A stretch of 37,679 nt of DNA from a virus: positions 1-37,679 of IMG/VR virus record IMGVR_UViG_3300021364_000069; one strand, written 5' to 3'. Under the pieces are notes generated by a model, which saw nothing but the letters and a program-made list of their open reading frames with translations, did no database searches and had not been told where the DNA came from. Below are positions 25,423 through 32,958 of this stretch, in pieces. Position numbers and translations under genes: made by a program. How positions within the stretch are numbered: position 1 is the stretch's first letter; each line of letters begins with the position of its first letter.

Positions 25423-27587
25423 GTTATAAACTAAATTTAACAGACGGATCGTTATTACTTGAACTTATTGACGGAAAAATTGATAACACTTCAACAGATT
25501 TAACATTTATAGGAAAAAACTATCAAGGATTTGGTGAAGTTCTTAACGAAAACTTTATCAAGTTGTTAGAAAATTTTAACAATACTGTAGCACCAACAGC
25601 TCCTATACAAGGGCAATTATGGTATGATAGAGTTACAGGTAGATTAAAAATATACGATGGTAGTGTATTTAGAAATACAGATAACACCGAATTTGAAAGC
25701 AGTCAGCCTTCAGAAAGATTAGCAGGTGATTTTTGGATCAATAGTCAAACAGACCAGTTGTATTTTTTCAATGGCGTAGACTACGTTTTAGTTGGACCTA
25801 AATTTACGAAAGTTGAAGGTAAAAATGGTTATTTTGCAGAAACTGTAATTTCAAAAGAAGATGGACAAAACAAAGTTGTAGCCAAATTGTTTGTTAATGG
25901 CGCAGTAGTTGCCATAGTAAGCAAAGATGAATTTACTCCTGTGCCTAGCATATTAGGATTTACAACAATTAAAGCAGGATTTAATATAAGTGCGCTATAT
26001 CCTAATTTCAACTTTAATGGCACAGCATCTACAGCATTAAATATACAAGATGCAGATGGAAATGTATTTGATACCGATAGTTTCCTAAAAACGACACCTC
26101 CAGGATTTAGCCAATCAACAGACGGCGTGTTACATATCAACAATGATAATGGTCTGATTATTGGCACAGGGCTGGAATTTAGACAGCGTGTAAATGCAAG
26201 CACAATGGTGCAAGAAACTACTACACAAAACTTAAATTATAAATTAGACTTGCGAGATGGTAACGGTGTAGTTAATGGTATCTTTATTGACAACAGTTCA
26301 GATACAAAAAAATTAATGGGTATTTTTACTGACGGTCCTCAAGACTTATCACCTACTAGTGGAGATGCAAATGTTGTAGATATTAATGCTGATGTTAGAA
26401 TTGCAGGTGATTTACGCATCCAAGGTGATCAACTATATGTTGATACGCAAAGTTTAAGAGTTCAAGATTATCAAATTGAATTGGGTGTAAGCGAAGACAG
26501 CACAATTCAAAATGATTCAGCAATTGACGAAGCAGGTATAGTTGTTAAAAGTTCAGACGGCGACAAAGATTGGGTTTGGGTAAACGCAACCACAAGCTGG
26601 ACATCAAGTGAACATATAAATCTAAAAACAAATGATCGTGTTTACAAAATTGCAGGTGCCGAAATACTTTCATCTACAGCATTAGGCGCAAGTGTGACAA
26701 GTGCTCCTGGTTTGACAGAACTAGGCAGTCTTACAGAATTACAAGTAGACCAGCTGAATTTTAACAATGATACTATTACTGCTAGCAACGATCTTAACAT
26801 TATTGTGCCAGGAAACTTAGTATTTTCACCGGCAAAAACAATTACTGGTGTGCTAGATCCTACGCAAGATAATCAGGCAGCTAACAAGGCATATGTAGAT
26901 GCACAATTATCCACATTGCCTGTGATACTTTCTGCTGATATTACAGGACTAGGTGTAGACTATGAAGTAGAAAGCGATGTTGCATCAGACACAGTTTTAA
27001 TTAACAATGTTATTACAATGTTAGAGCAAATAGCACCACCAGGTGACTATTTAGAAGGCACAATTGCAAGAGTCTTAGCAACACGCACAGAATACAGTGC
27101 ATACTCATTAGACCTTGTAGGAACAGTGGGCGCAACTAAAACTATAACAGCAGCAACACAGGCCAACCCTGTAGTTGTTACAACTTCGGCATCGCATGGT
27201 TATAACGATGGCGACGAAATTATTATATTCAATGTAGACGGCATGACTGCTCTTAATAATGAAAGATATTATGTAAGAGTTGTTGATGCAACAAACATTG
27301 AATTATACTTAGATTCAACACTTACAACTAGCGTAGATGGAACTGCATACTCTGCCTACATATCCGATGGTGAAATAGCACCAGCAAGTCCTGTATTTGA
27401 AGTTACAGTTGAAGCCTTTGATGCAGGCGGCACACTGAACAAAAATGCTGTTACTGCCGCTGGACACATTGCAGAAACAGAAGTTGAAATAACTACAACT
27501 ATTACGAGAAGCTTGATTTATTTTGAAGAAGCTGGATCGCAATGGGTTCATCAACCGTCGCTTTCAAGAAACGACATACTTGCCTAA
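25419..27587 (+). CDS. Tail fibre-like protein 2 with FCCH-like module
   Basis: 722 residues, starting inside the stop codon of fibre 1. Residues 1-70 carry the shared N-terminal module (TFIGKNYQGFGEVLNENF, LLENFNNT, GQLWYD), followed by a second unit with GDFWINSQTDQLYFFNGVDY. A third shared element (VNGAVVAIVSKDEFTPVPSI) is seen at about residues 155-180. The central part is Asn/Asp-rich beta fibre; a stretch near 330-380 (ADVRIAGDLRIQGDQLYVDT) resembles shaft repeats of other phage fibres. Residues about 570-645 (ITAATQANPVVVTTSASHGY, DGDEIIIFNVDGMTALNNER) match the FCCH-type beta module common in tail proteins and closely resemble one in the giant protein. There is no collar domain. A role as a fibre or fibre-connector in the same complex as fibre 1 is likely. 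Confidence 0.78.
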   Translation: MSYKLNLTDGSLLLELIDGKIDNTSTDLTFIGKNYQGFGEVLNENFIKLLENFNNTVAPTAPIQGQLWYDRVTGRLKIYDGSVFRNTDNTEFESSQPSERLAGDFWINSQTDQLYFFNGVDYVLVGPKFTKVEGKNGYFAETVISKEDGQNKVVAKLFVNGAVVAIVSKDEFTPVPSILGFTTIKAGFNISALYPNFNFNGTASTALNIQDADGNVFDTDSFLKTTPPGFSQSTDGVLHINNDNGLIIGTGLEFRQRVNASTMVQETTTQNLNYKLDLRDGNGVVNGIFIDNSSDTKKLMGIFTDGPQDLSPTSGDANVVDINADVRIAGDLRIQGDQLYVDTQSLRVQDYQIELGVSEDSTIQNDSAIDEAGIVVKSSDGDKDWVWVNATTSWTSSEHINLKTNDRVYKIAGAEILSSTALGASVTSAPGLTELGSLTELQVDQLNFNNDTITASNDLNIIVPGNLVFSPAKTITGVLDPTQDNQAANKAYVDAQLSTLPVILSADITGLGVDYEVESDVASDTVLINNVITMLEQIAPPGDYLEGTIARVLATRTEYSAYSLDLVGTVGATKTITAATQANPVVVTTSASHGYNDGDEIIIFNVDGMTALNNERYYVRVVDATNIELYLDSTLTTSVDGTAYSAYISDGEIAPASPVFEVTVEAFDAGGTLNKNAVTAAGHIAETEVEITTTITRSLIYFEEAGSQWVHQPSLSRNDILA

Positions 27588-27606
27588 TCGTATTATGCGG
27601 AAATGC

Positions 27607-27614
27607 GATAAATA
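27607..27614 (+). promoter_or_regulatory. Late promoter, GATAAATA
   Basis: Exact NATAAATA octamer in the 49-base gap before fibre 3. Predicted start is near 27620, followed by a GAGGA ribosome site (about 27626-27630) and the ATG at 27637. Confidence 0.72.
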
Positions 27615-27636
27615 ACTAAAAGCACGAGGAGCAAAA

Positions 27637-29172
27637 ATGGCATATATTATTAATAGGTTCGGCGGTGCTCAACTAACAGCAGTTGAAGACGGCACTATTG
27701 ATCAGACAACAGACTTAAAACTTGTAGGTAAAAACTATAGTGGTTACGGTGAAATACAAAACGAAAACTTTGTATTTTTGTTAGAAAACTTTAGCGGAAG
27801 CACACCGCCTACAAAAGCACTTGATGGTCAAGTATGGTATGACAGTGGCACAACTAAATTAAAGTTTTGGACAGGCACACAGTGGAAAAACGCTGGCGGC
27901 GCTGAAGTTGCTCCTACAGAACCGGCAGGATTAGACGAAGGTGATTTATGGTGGAACACACAAACAAATCAGCTTTATGGTAAAACAGAACAAAACGAAT
28001 TTGTCTTAATTGGACCTCAAGCAGCAGGCGATGGAACTACACAACTATTATCTACAATTGTTTTAGATGATTTAGGCAGTAACCATGCTGTTATTATTGC
28101 TATTATAAACGATGAACCTGTGTATATGATTTCAGACGATCACTTTACTCCTGCTGCCGACGGAGATCAAAGCGCAGATTTACAGCCATTTTTAATTAAA
28201 ACAAACTTTCCTTATGTAGCAAAAGGTTTGACATTGATCAAAACACCAGGCGACGAAGATGCCTTGGGCACTGGCACTGCTGGTATAACACAAACCGATA
28301 GCGATGCAGAAAACACATTCTATTGGGGCACAGCAAGTAATGCAAAACTATTTGATGGAAATCCAACAAGCAACTTTGTATTGAATACAGGATCTACATA
28401 CGACTTTCCAAAGGATGGCGGTATTAGAATAGGCGATAGTCTTCCATTAAAAATATACATTGAAAATATTGACAAGGGTGTGATTGAAAACAATCAAGGC
28501 GACGAAATACGTTTCAAAGCTACAAGCACAGCTACAAATGAAACTATTGCAAAAATTATGCACAACACTGTAAGCGGAAGTGGTTTCTTTCCAGCAGCAG
28601 ATGACACCTATGCGTTAGGTTCAACTACACTTAAATGGAACAATGTTCATGCAACAACATTTACAGGTCAAGCAACAGCAGCTAACACTGTAGCAGTGCC
28701 TGGTGTTGGAAATCGAGCAGCATCGGCTCCAAAAACATCAACAGCATACGCAATCGTTGCAAGAGACGAAAACGGAGATGTATGGGGACGTAAATTTCAA
28801 GGAACAGCTACAAGCGCACAATATGCCGATTTAGCAGAAAAATACACTACAGATAAAGAATACCCAGTTGGCACAGCTATGTGTGTAGGCGGAGACGCTG
28901 AAACTACAGCTTGTGGCTCTAGCTGTTTAGCAATAGGTGTTATATCAGATGCACCTGCATATTTGATGAACAGTGAATGCGACGGTCAAGCAATTGGCCT
29001 TAAAGGTCGGGTTCCTGTAAGAGTCAGCGGAGCAGTTAAAAAAGGTCAGGCAGTATATGCATGGCAAGATGGTATTTGTTCGACTGTTGCAACAACAGCT
29101 CTTGTTGGTGTTGCTCTTGAATCAAGCGATGACGAAGCCGAAAAACTTATTGAGTGTGTGCTAAAAGTATAA
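27637..29172 (+). CDS. Tail fibre-like protein 3 with Cys-rich C-terminal domain
   Basis: 511 residues. The N-terminal module is the same as in the two preceding genes (KLVGKNYSGYGEIQNENF, LLENFSGS, GQVWYD), then a second unit GDLWWNTQTNQLYGK and the third element PVYMISDDHFTPAADG. Residues about 320-345 (YALGSTTLKWNNVHATTFTG) form a shaft-to-tip transition widely seen in phage fibres. The C-terminal ~120 residues start with SAQYADLAEKYTTDKEYPVG and end LIECVLKV; this looks like a recurrent terminal domain of marine phage fibre proteins, possibly related to autoproteolytic or chaperone-like tips, but I see no catalytic residues I can name. It holds six cysteines (after AM, TA, SS, SE, GI, IE), unusual for a cytoplasm-assembled virion protein. 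Its own late promoter precedes it, so it may be made at a different level from fibres 1 and 2. Confidence 0.78.
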   Translation: MAYIINRFGGAQLTAVEDGTIDQTTDLKLVGKNYSGYGEIQNENFVFLLENFSGSTPPTKALDGQVWYDSGTTKLKFWTGTQWKNAGGAEVAPTEPAGLDEGDLWWNTQTNQLYGKTEQNEFVLIGPQAAGDGTTQLLSTIVLDDLGSNHAVIIAIINDEPVYMISDDHFTPAADGDQSADLQPFLIKTNFPYVAKGLTLIKTPGDEDALGTGTAGITQTDSDAENTFYWGTASNAKLFDGNPTSNFVLNTGSTYDFPKDGGIRIGDSLPLKIYIENIDKGVIENNQGDEIRFKATSTATNETIAKIMHNTVSGSGFFPAADDTYALGSTTLKWNNVHATTFTGQATAANTVAVPGVGNRAASAPKTSTAYAIVARDENGDVWGRKFQGTATSAQYADLAEKYTTDKEYPVGTAMCVGGDAETTACGSSCLAIGVISDAPAYLMNSECDGQAIGLKGRVPVRVSGAVKKGQAVYAWQDGICSTVATTALVGVALESSDDEAEKLIECVLKV

Positions 29173-29175
29173 ATA
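29168..29175 (+). promoter_or_regulatory. Late promoter, TATAAATA (perfect T4 consensus)
   Basis: TATAAATA is identical to the T4 late consensus. The TAA stop of fibre 3 (29170-29172) lies inside it. Transcription would start near 29181; the AAGGA ribosome site is at 29198-29202 and the next ATG at 29209. Confidence 0.78.
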
Positions 29176-29193
29176 CTACGAAATACACGTAGT
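29175..29193. repeat. Six-base inverted repeat next to the late promoter
   Basis: ACTACG (29175-29180), a 7-base spacer and CGTAGT (29188-29193) form a perfect inverted repeat that starts at the last base of the late promoter octamer and spans the predicted start site. It could be an operator or a short hairpin. There is no T run after it, so it is not a convincing terminator. Confidence 0.4.
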
Positions 29194-29208
29194 TAATAAG
29201 GAAGTGTC

Positions 29209-30639
29209 ATGGCAGTAGGAGATATAATATCCGCCGCACGATATAACGTGCTGCAAGGTAGAATACAAGCTATAATGGGAACACCGTCTTCAACAGGTGC
29301 CCTTGGTTATAATCAAAATGTTTTCGGAACATTCGCAAGCAGCCCGGTAGCACAAGAACAGGTTGTTACTGTTGCGCATATGAATAATTTGTATACTGAT
29401 GTTACAAATGCAAGATATCACCAATTAGGAAATCCTGGGTTTGATCCTGGTGCTGTAGGACTATTCCAAGTTACTACAAATGATGAAATTACAGATGCAT
29501 TACATAACGCATTTGAATCTGTAATGACTGATATCGAAACTGACAAATATTTACTTTCCACTAACCAAGCCGAAACTAGAGTGGCTGGTATTAACAGTGT
29601 AAGACCTGATTCGCAACCTTGGGGAGGCTCAGCAAGTCCTCAAGTTATCACACACGAATTTACAGTTGATTTCCAAAATGCCAATCATAGAAAAGCATTT
29701 TTTAATGCAGGTGGCGAAATACGTTTAGATTTTTCTATGTCAGGTTTACCTGCTCCTACTGATGCTAATTATGCAAAAAGTGCAGATTGGAAAAATCTAG
29801 TAGAAGAATTGGGAATTGTAAAATTTAAATATAATCAAACAATAAGTAGTGTAGCAGAATCAGATCCGTTGTCTACAAAAGCAGGAACTGGCACAGCTAT
29901 TGGTAATTTCCAGCTTACTGGAAGCTATCAAACAATATTTTCAAAAACTGGAGGAGGCGCTCCTGTATATTCATCAAACTTTATGAATGTAAAAGCAAAA
30001 CAAAACAATGATAAAACAATTAGTTTTAGAATCGATTTACAGGACGATGCCAACACATTAGCAGATGAGCAGGTTGTAGGAACAATAACTAGTGTGCCTA
30101 TTCAACACAGGGCTGTAGGAGTTCATGTAAATGTTCCAACTGCAAGCTATACAAATGTTCAAACGTTTGATCAAGCTACTGTTCCTATTCCTACAACCAG
30201 TGAAGCTGTTTGTATTGGTGTGTGTGACGAAAGTAGCGCTCAAAGTCAAAGCAGTATGGACAGCAAATGGACAAACTTTAGAAGTGCATGGCCAAACAGA
30301 CCTTTCTATCTGCTAGCACCTGGCGGAGCAAGTGCTAGTAAACTAAAAGTGCCTAGCGCATTTACAAGTGATCCTATTGCTAGCGGACCTATTACAGTAA
30401 ACAGAGATAATGGTAATTCTAGCCAAGCAAGCGATTGGTTTGTATTATGTGGATTAAACAGTTTAGCACCTGGTGCTACTGTTGCATACAGTATTGATAA
30501 TTCCGGTAGCATGAGAACAAGCACAGTTAGAGCTAGTATCACACTTTTGCAATCTCTATGTGCGCAGAATCAATTAAACTTAGTCGAAGTTGCAATGCGC
30601 AGCGAAGATTGGCTTTCTCCATTTGACAGAACATTATAA
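29209..30639 (+). CDS. Fibre/adhesin-like structural protein with DxSGS (vWA/MIDAS-like) C-terminus
   Basis: 476 residues. The N-terminus (MAVGDIISAARYNVLQGRIQ) and a central segment (THEFTVDFQNANHRKAFFNA followed by GGEIRLDFSMSG) are shared with the next gene, so the two are paralogues with a common virion-attachment part. The C-terminal ~135 residues are absent from the paralogue. They contain a GVCDESSAQS segment (Asp340), a WPNRPFYLLAPGG segment and, near the end, AYSIDNSGSMRTSTV. Here Asp430, Ser432 and Ser434 fit the DxSxS metal-ion site (MIDAS) of von Willebrand A domains, followed by a helix (ASITLLQSLCAQNQLNLVEV). vWA domains bind protein or glycan ligands through a divalent metal. 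The domain is short for a complete vWA, so the match is suggestive only. Own late promoter upstream; ribosome site AAGGA at 29198-29202. Confidence 0.65.
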   Translation: MAVGDIISAARYNVLQGRIQAIMGTPSSTGALGYNQNVFGTFASSPVAQEQVVTVAHMNNLYTDVTNARYHQLGNPGFDPGAVGLFQVTTNDEITDALHNAFESVMTDIETDKYLLSTNQAETRVAGINSVRPDSQPWGGSASPQVITHEFTVDFQNANHRKAFFNAGGEIRLDFSMSGLPAPTDANYAKSADWKNLVEELGIVKFKYNQTISSVAESDPLSTKAGTGTAIGNFQLTGSYQTIFSKTGGGAPVYSSNFMNVKAKQNNDKTISFRIDLQDDANTLADEQVVGTITSVPIQHRAVGVHVNVPTASYTNVQTFDQATVPIPTTSEAVCIGVCDESSAQSQSSMDSKWTNFRSAWPNRPFYLLAPGGASASKLKVPSAFTSDPIASGPITVNRDNGNSSQASDWFVLCGLNSLAPGATVAYSIDNSGSMRTSTVRASITLLQSLCAQNQLNLVEVAMRSEDWLSPFDRTL

Positions 30640-30651
30640 CAGTGTTATACT
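30623..30651 (+). promoter_or_regulatory. Sigma70-like promoter, TTGACA-N17-TATACT
   Basis: A perfect -35 hexamer (30623-30628, inside the last codons of the previous gene), a 17-base spacer and a 5/6 -10 hexamer (30646-30651). An inverted repeat ACAGT/ACTGT (30639-30643 and 30649-30653) overlaps the -10 and could bind a regulator. It lies just upstream of the AGGAAGG ribosome site (30661-30667) of the gene at 30672. No late octamer is present in this gap. Confidence 0.5.
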
Positions 30652-30671
30652 GTAGAAAATAGGAAGGTAAA

Positions 30672-31721
30672 ATGGCTCAAGGCGATCTAATCACTGCAAC
30701 AGAATATAATAATTTAAGAAGTGTGATTATCACTATAGTTGACAACTATGGAAGGACAGCATTAAGTTCTGATGTAGTTGGCGGCTCTACCCCCGGAGTT
30801 AGTGATACAGTTACTGAATTACAATATACAGATTTGTTCAAAGATGCTCAAGCGTGTTATGTGCATCAAACTAACACTGTTTCAACTGATGCAATTATTA
30901 CGCAGTTTGACGAAGGAACACCAATTGAATACAGCGATGTATCAGATTTAACTCTTATAGCTAATGATATTGTTGCATTTAGTCCTAATGTATCGCAAGA
31001 TTTTCCTACAGCCAGTTTTTCACAAGCAACTTTGCTTACAAGTCTAGGAGTTTCAACTGCTAGCACAAGAGATGGATCGACTAACCCTTGGAGCACACGT
31101 ATACGTCACAGGGTTACTTACGATTTTGGAAGCCCAGGCAACTTTAGAAATTTCTTTAGAGCAGGCGGAATGCTGAAATGGGATGGCAGTCTAACTGGCG
31201 GCACAACTGGAGATCCACTTACAAAAGATGGCGACTGGTCTAGAATTATTTCTCTTGCAGGTGAAATACAAATTGGTGTAAACTTCAATTTAACATTCCC
31301 AACTTTTAGAACTATAAGTGCTAATAGCAACGGAACAGGAAGCGAAGTTGCACTTACATCACTAAGCACTAATACTTCGCAAGACGGTGGAACATTAATT
31401 TATACAATTGCAGGTGGATATACCAGCGGTGGCGGACAAAGCATTTATGTTAACAACGAATTTGAATTAGGTTTAGCTTGTGATTCTACCACCAACCCAA
31501 GAGCATTAACTGTTGAAGCTAGATTTAACGACGACGATACAGGAACTGGATTCCAAATCGAACCTGGTGAAGCAGGCACTCCAGTTGATGAAAATGTCAC
31601 TGGATTATTAACCAGCACTTTTTATACATTCACGCCAGACAGTGAATTTACTATAGGTGCAACAACTTATCCTGCTATTCAGCAAACACCCCCAGTTGGA
31701 ACAGTAAACAGCAACCTATAA
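30672..31721 (+). CDS. Fibre/adhesin-like structural protein, paralogue of the preceding gene
   Basis: 349 residues. It shares with the preceding protein a start of the type GDLITATEYNNLRSVI and the central block IRHRVTYDFGSPGNFRNFFR followed by AGGMLKWDGSLTG. It then continues as a Thr/Ser/Gly/Asn-rich beta protein (TLIYTIAGGYTSGGGQSIYV) and ends with a DSEFTIGATTYPAIQQ segment. It lacks the DxSGS-bearing C-terminus. No signal peptide or membrane span. The composition and context fit a virion surface protein. It is preceded by a sigma70-like rather than a late promoter, which is odd for a structural gene unless read-through from the upstream late promoter supplies most of the message. Confidence 0.66.
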   Translation: MAQGDLITATEYNNLRSVIITIVDNYGRTALSSDVVGGSTPGVSDTVTELQYTDLFKDAQACYVHQTNTVSTDAIITQFDEGTPIEYSDVSDLTLIANDIVAFSPNVSQDFPTASFSQATLLTSLGVSTASTRDGSTNPWSTRIRHRVTYDFGSPGNFRNFFRAGGMLKWDGSLTGGTTGDPLTKDGDWSRIISLAGEIQIGVNFNLTFPTFRTISANSNGTGSEVALTSLSTNTSQDGGTLIYTIAGGYTSGGGQSIYVNNEFELGLACDSTTNPRALTVEARFNDDDTGTGFQIEPGEAGTPVDENVTGLLTSTFYTFTPDSEFTIGATTYPAIQQTPPVGTVNSNL

Positions 31722-31733
31722 GCCAAAACACGG

Positions 31734-31762
31734 TTGACAAAGCCTGTTTATCAATATATATT
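31734..31762 (+). promoter_or_regulatory. Sigma70-like promoter, TTGACA-N17-TATATT
   Basis: Perfect -35 hexamer (31734-31739), a 17-base spacer and a 5/6 -10 hexamer TATATT (31757-31762) in the only non-coding gap before the enzyme cassette. Predicted start is near 31769, leaving a leader of about 18 bases with GGAGGA (31777-31782) before the ATG at 31787. This would let host RNA polymerase express the cassette early. Confidence 0.68.
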
Positions 31763-31786
31763 ATTACTACATACTTGGAGGACTCT

Positions 31787-32134
31787 ATGGACGAACGTCT
31801 CGAAAAAGCACTTGATATTAGTAATTACATGGTAACGTTGAACAATCAAAAAAGATTGTTAAATGAGCAATACAAAGAAAATCTTGTATATTATCACGGT
31901 GGCGGACAATTTACTGTAACAAAAGAACTTATTAGTTTTTGTCAAACACTGATTAGCATGGATCAATTTATTGTAATCCTTATTGATGACAATAATATTC
32001 CAATTGAAATAAATGATTTAAAAGAATTCAAGCAAGCAATCGTATCGCAATACTTTGAAGCTTCTAATCAGTATCTAGCAGAATACTCAAAATTAAAAAG
32101 TCAAAGATCGGTTGAGAGTATCATAGATCTATGA
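31787..32134 (+). CDS. Small conserved phage protein, function unknown
   Basis: 115 residues from the ATG at 31787; an in-frame TTG at 31775 overlaps the GGAGGA ribosome site and is rejected. The sequence starts MDERLEKALDISNYMVTLNN and contains YHGGGQFTVTKELISFCQTL and an IDDNNIPIEINDLKEFKQAI segment. It is acidic, soluble and probably a helix / small beta sheet / helix fold with a coiled-coil-prone C-terminus. I recall similar small proteins of this start and layout in cyanophages, without an assigned function. It is the first gene of a six-gene run and overlaps the next by 4 bases (ATGA), so it is likely co-translated with the glycosyltransferases. Confidence 0.75.
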   Translation: MDERLEKALDISNYMVTLNNQKRLLNEQYKENLVYYHGGGQFTVTKELISFCQTLISMDQFIVILIDDNNIPIEINDLKEFKQAIVSQYFEASNQYLAEYSKLKSQRSVESIIDL

Positions 32135-32958
32135 GCAAAGGTGTTTTATTATTCGCATTTAACAACGAAAGTCTAAATTATGTAAAGCAAGCAGATTATC
32201 TTGCATCTCGTATACGCAAGTATATGGACTTGCCCACAAGCATTATTACAGACGTTGATGTAACAGAAGAATATGCCAACTTTGACAAGGTAATAAAACT
32301 AAATGGCGTATCTATGCAAAATAGCAGAAAATACAATGATGGTTCGTTACACAATCGGTTTTTGAATTTTAGGAATAGTGGTAGAGAAACTAGTTACGAT
32401 TTGACGCCTTACGAAGAAACCCTTGTTATGGACACTGACTTTATCATTTGTAATGATAAACTTGCAAATGCATTTACTAGCACTCATGATTTTCAGTGTT
32501 ATAAATCATCATCGCATGTAGGACATAGAAATTCAATACCAGAGTTTGATAATATCAGTGATACAAGCATTGACTTTTATTGGGCAACAGTTTTGTTTTT
32601 TAGAAAGACACCCCTTAACAAAATCTTTTTTGATTTAGTAAAACACATAAAAGAAAATTATCTGCATTACAGAAATGTATACCAATTTAAGAATACAATG
32701 TATAGAAACGATTTTGCATTTAGTATTGCTATACATATAATGAATGGATTTCAAAAAGGTGATTTTGCAACAGAATTACCAGGCAAGAATCTATTTGCCT
32801 TAGATAAGGACATCCTTGTAGATATAAAAGATGATGCATTGCAAATCTTGGTTGAAAAGCAAAATAGATTAGGCGAATATACAGGTGTAAAAGTATCAGG
32901 TAGCAATGTCCATATTATGAACAAATTTAGTTTGGAGCGTGTAATCAATGACAACTAA
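32131..32958 (+). CDS. Putative GT-A fold glycosyltransferase 1
   Basis: 275 residues. The first ~110 residues fit a nucleotide-sugar-binding Rossmann-like half. They end in PYEETLVMDTDFIICND, where Asp101 and Asp103 form the DxD motif that holds the metal and the sugar diphosphate in GT-A enzymes. A FYWATVLFFRKTPLNKIFFD segment follows at about 149-168, in the place of the acceptor-side loop, then an Asp/Phe-rich helical part. The layout resembles GT8-like transferases, but donor and acceptor cannot be read from sequence. The start sits inside the stop of the preceding gene (ATGA). It shares the PYEETxVMDTD element with the next gene, so the two are diverged paralogues. No signal peptide or membrane anchor, so it should act in the cytoplasm. 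Confidence 0.68.
   Translation: MSKGVLLFAFNNESLNYVKQADYLASRIRKYMDLPTSIITDVDVTEEYANFDKVIKLNGVSMQNSRKYNDGSLHNRFLNFRNSGRETSYDLTPYEETLVMDTDFIICNDKLANAFTSTHDFQCYKSSSHVGHRNSIPEFDNISDTSIDFYWATVLFFRKTPLNKIFFDLVKHIKENYLHYRNVYQFKNTMYRNDFAFSIAIHIMNGFQKGDFATELPGKNLFALDKDILVDIKDDALQILVEKQNRLGEYTGVKVSGSNVHIMNKFSLERVINDN

Noticed and set aside
23365-29172. Diversity-generating retroelement acting on the fibre tips
   Set aside because: No reverse transcriptase, template repeat or adenine-biased variable repeat is visible in the window.
31725-31750. Possible terminator hairpin (AAACA/TGTTT with GG/CC and a bulge)
   Set aside because: The stem is weak and interrupted, is not followed by a T run, and overlaps the -35 region of a convincing sigma70-like promoter.
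31775-31786. TTG as start of the first cassette gene
   Set aside because: It overlaps the GGAGGA ribosome site that serves the ATG at 31787.
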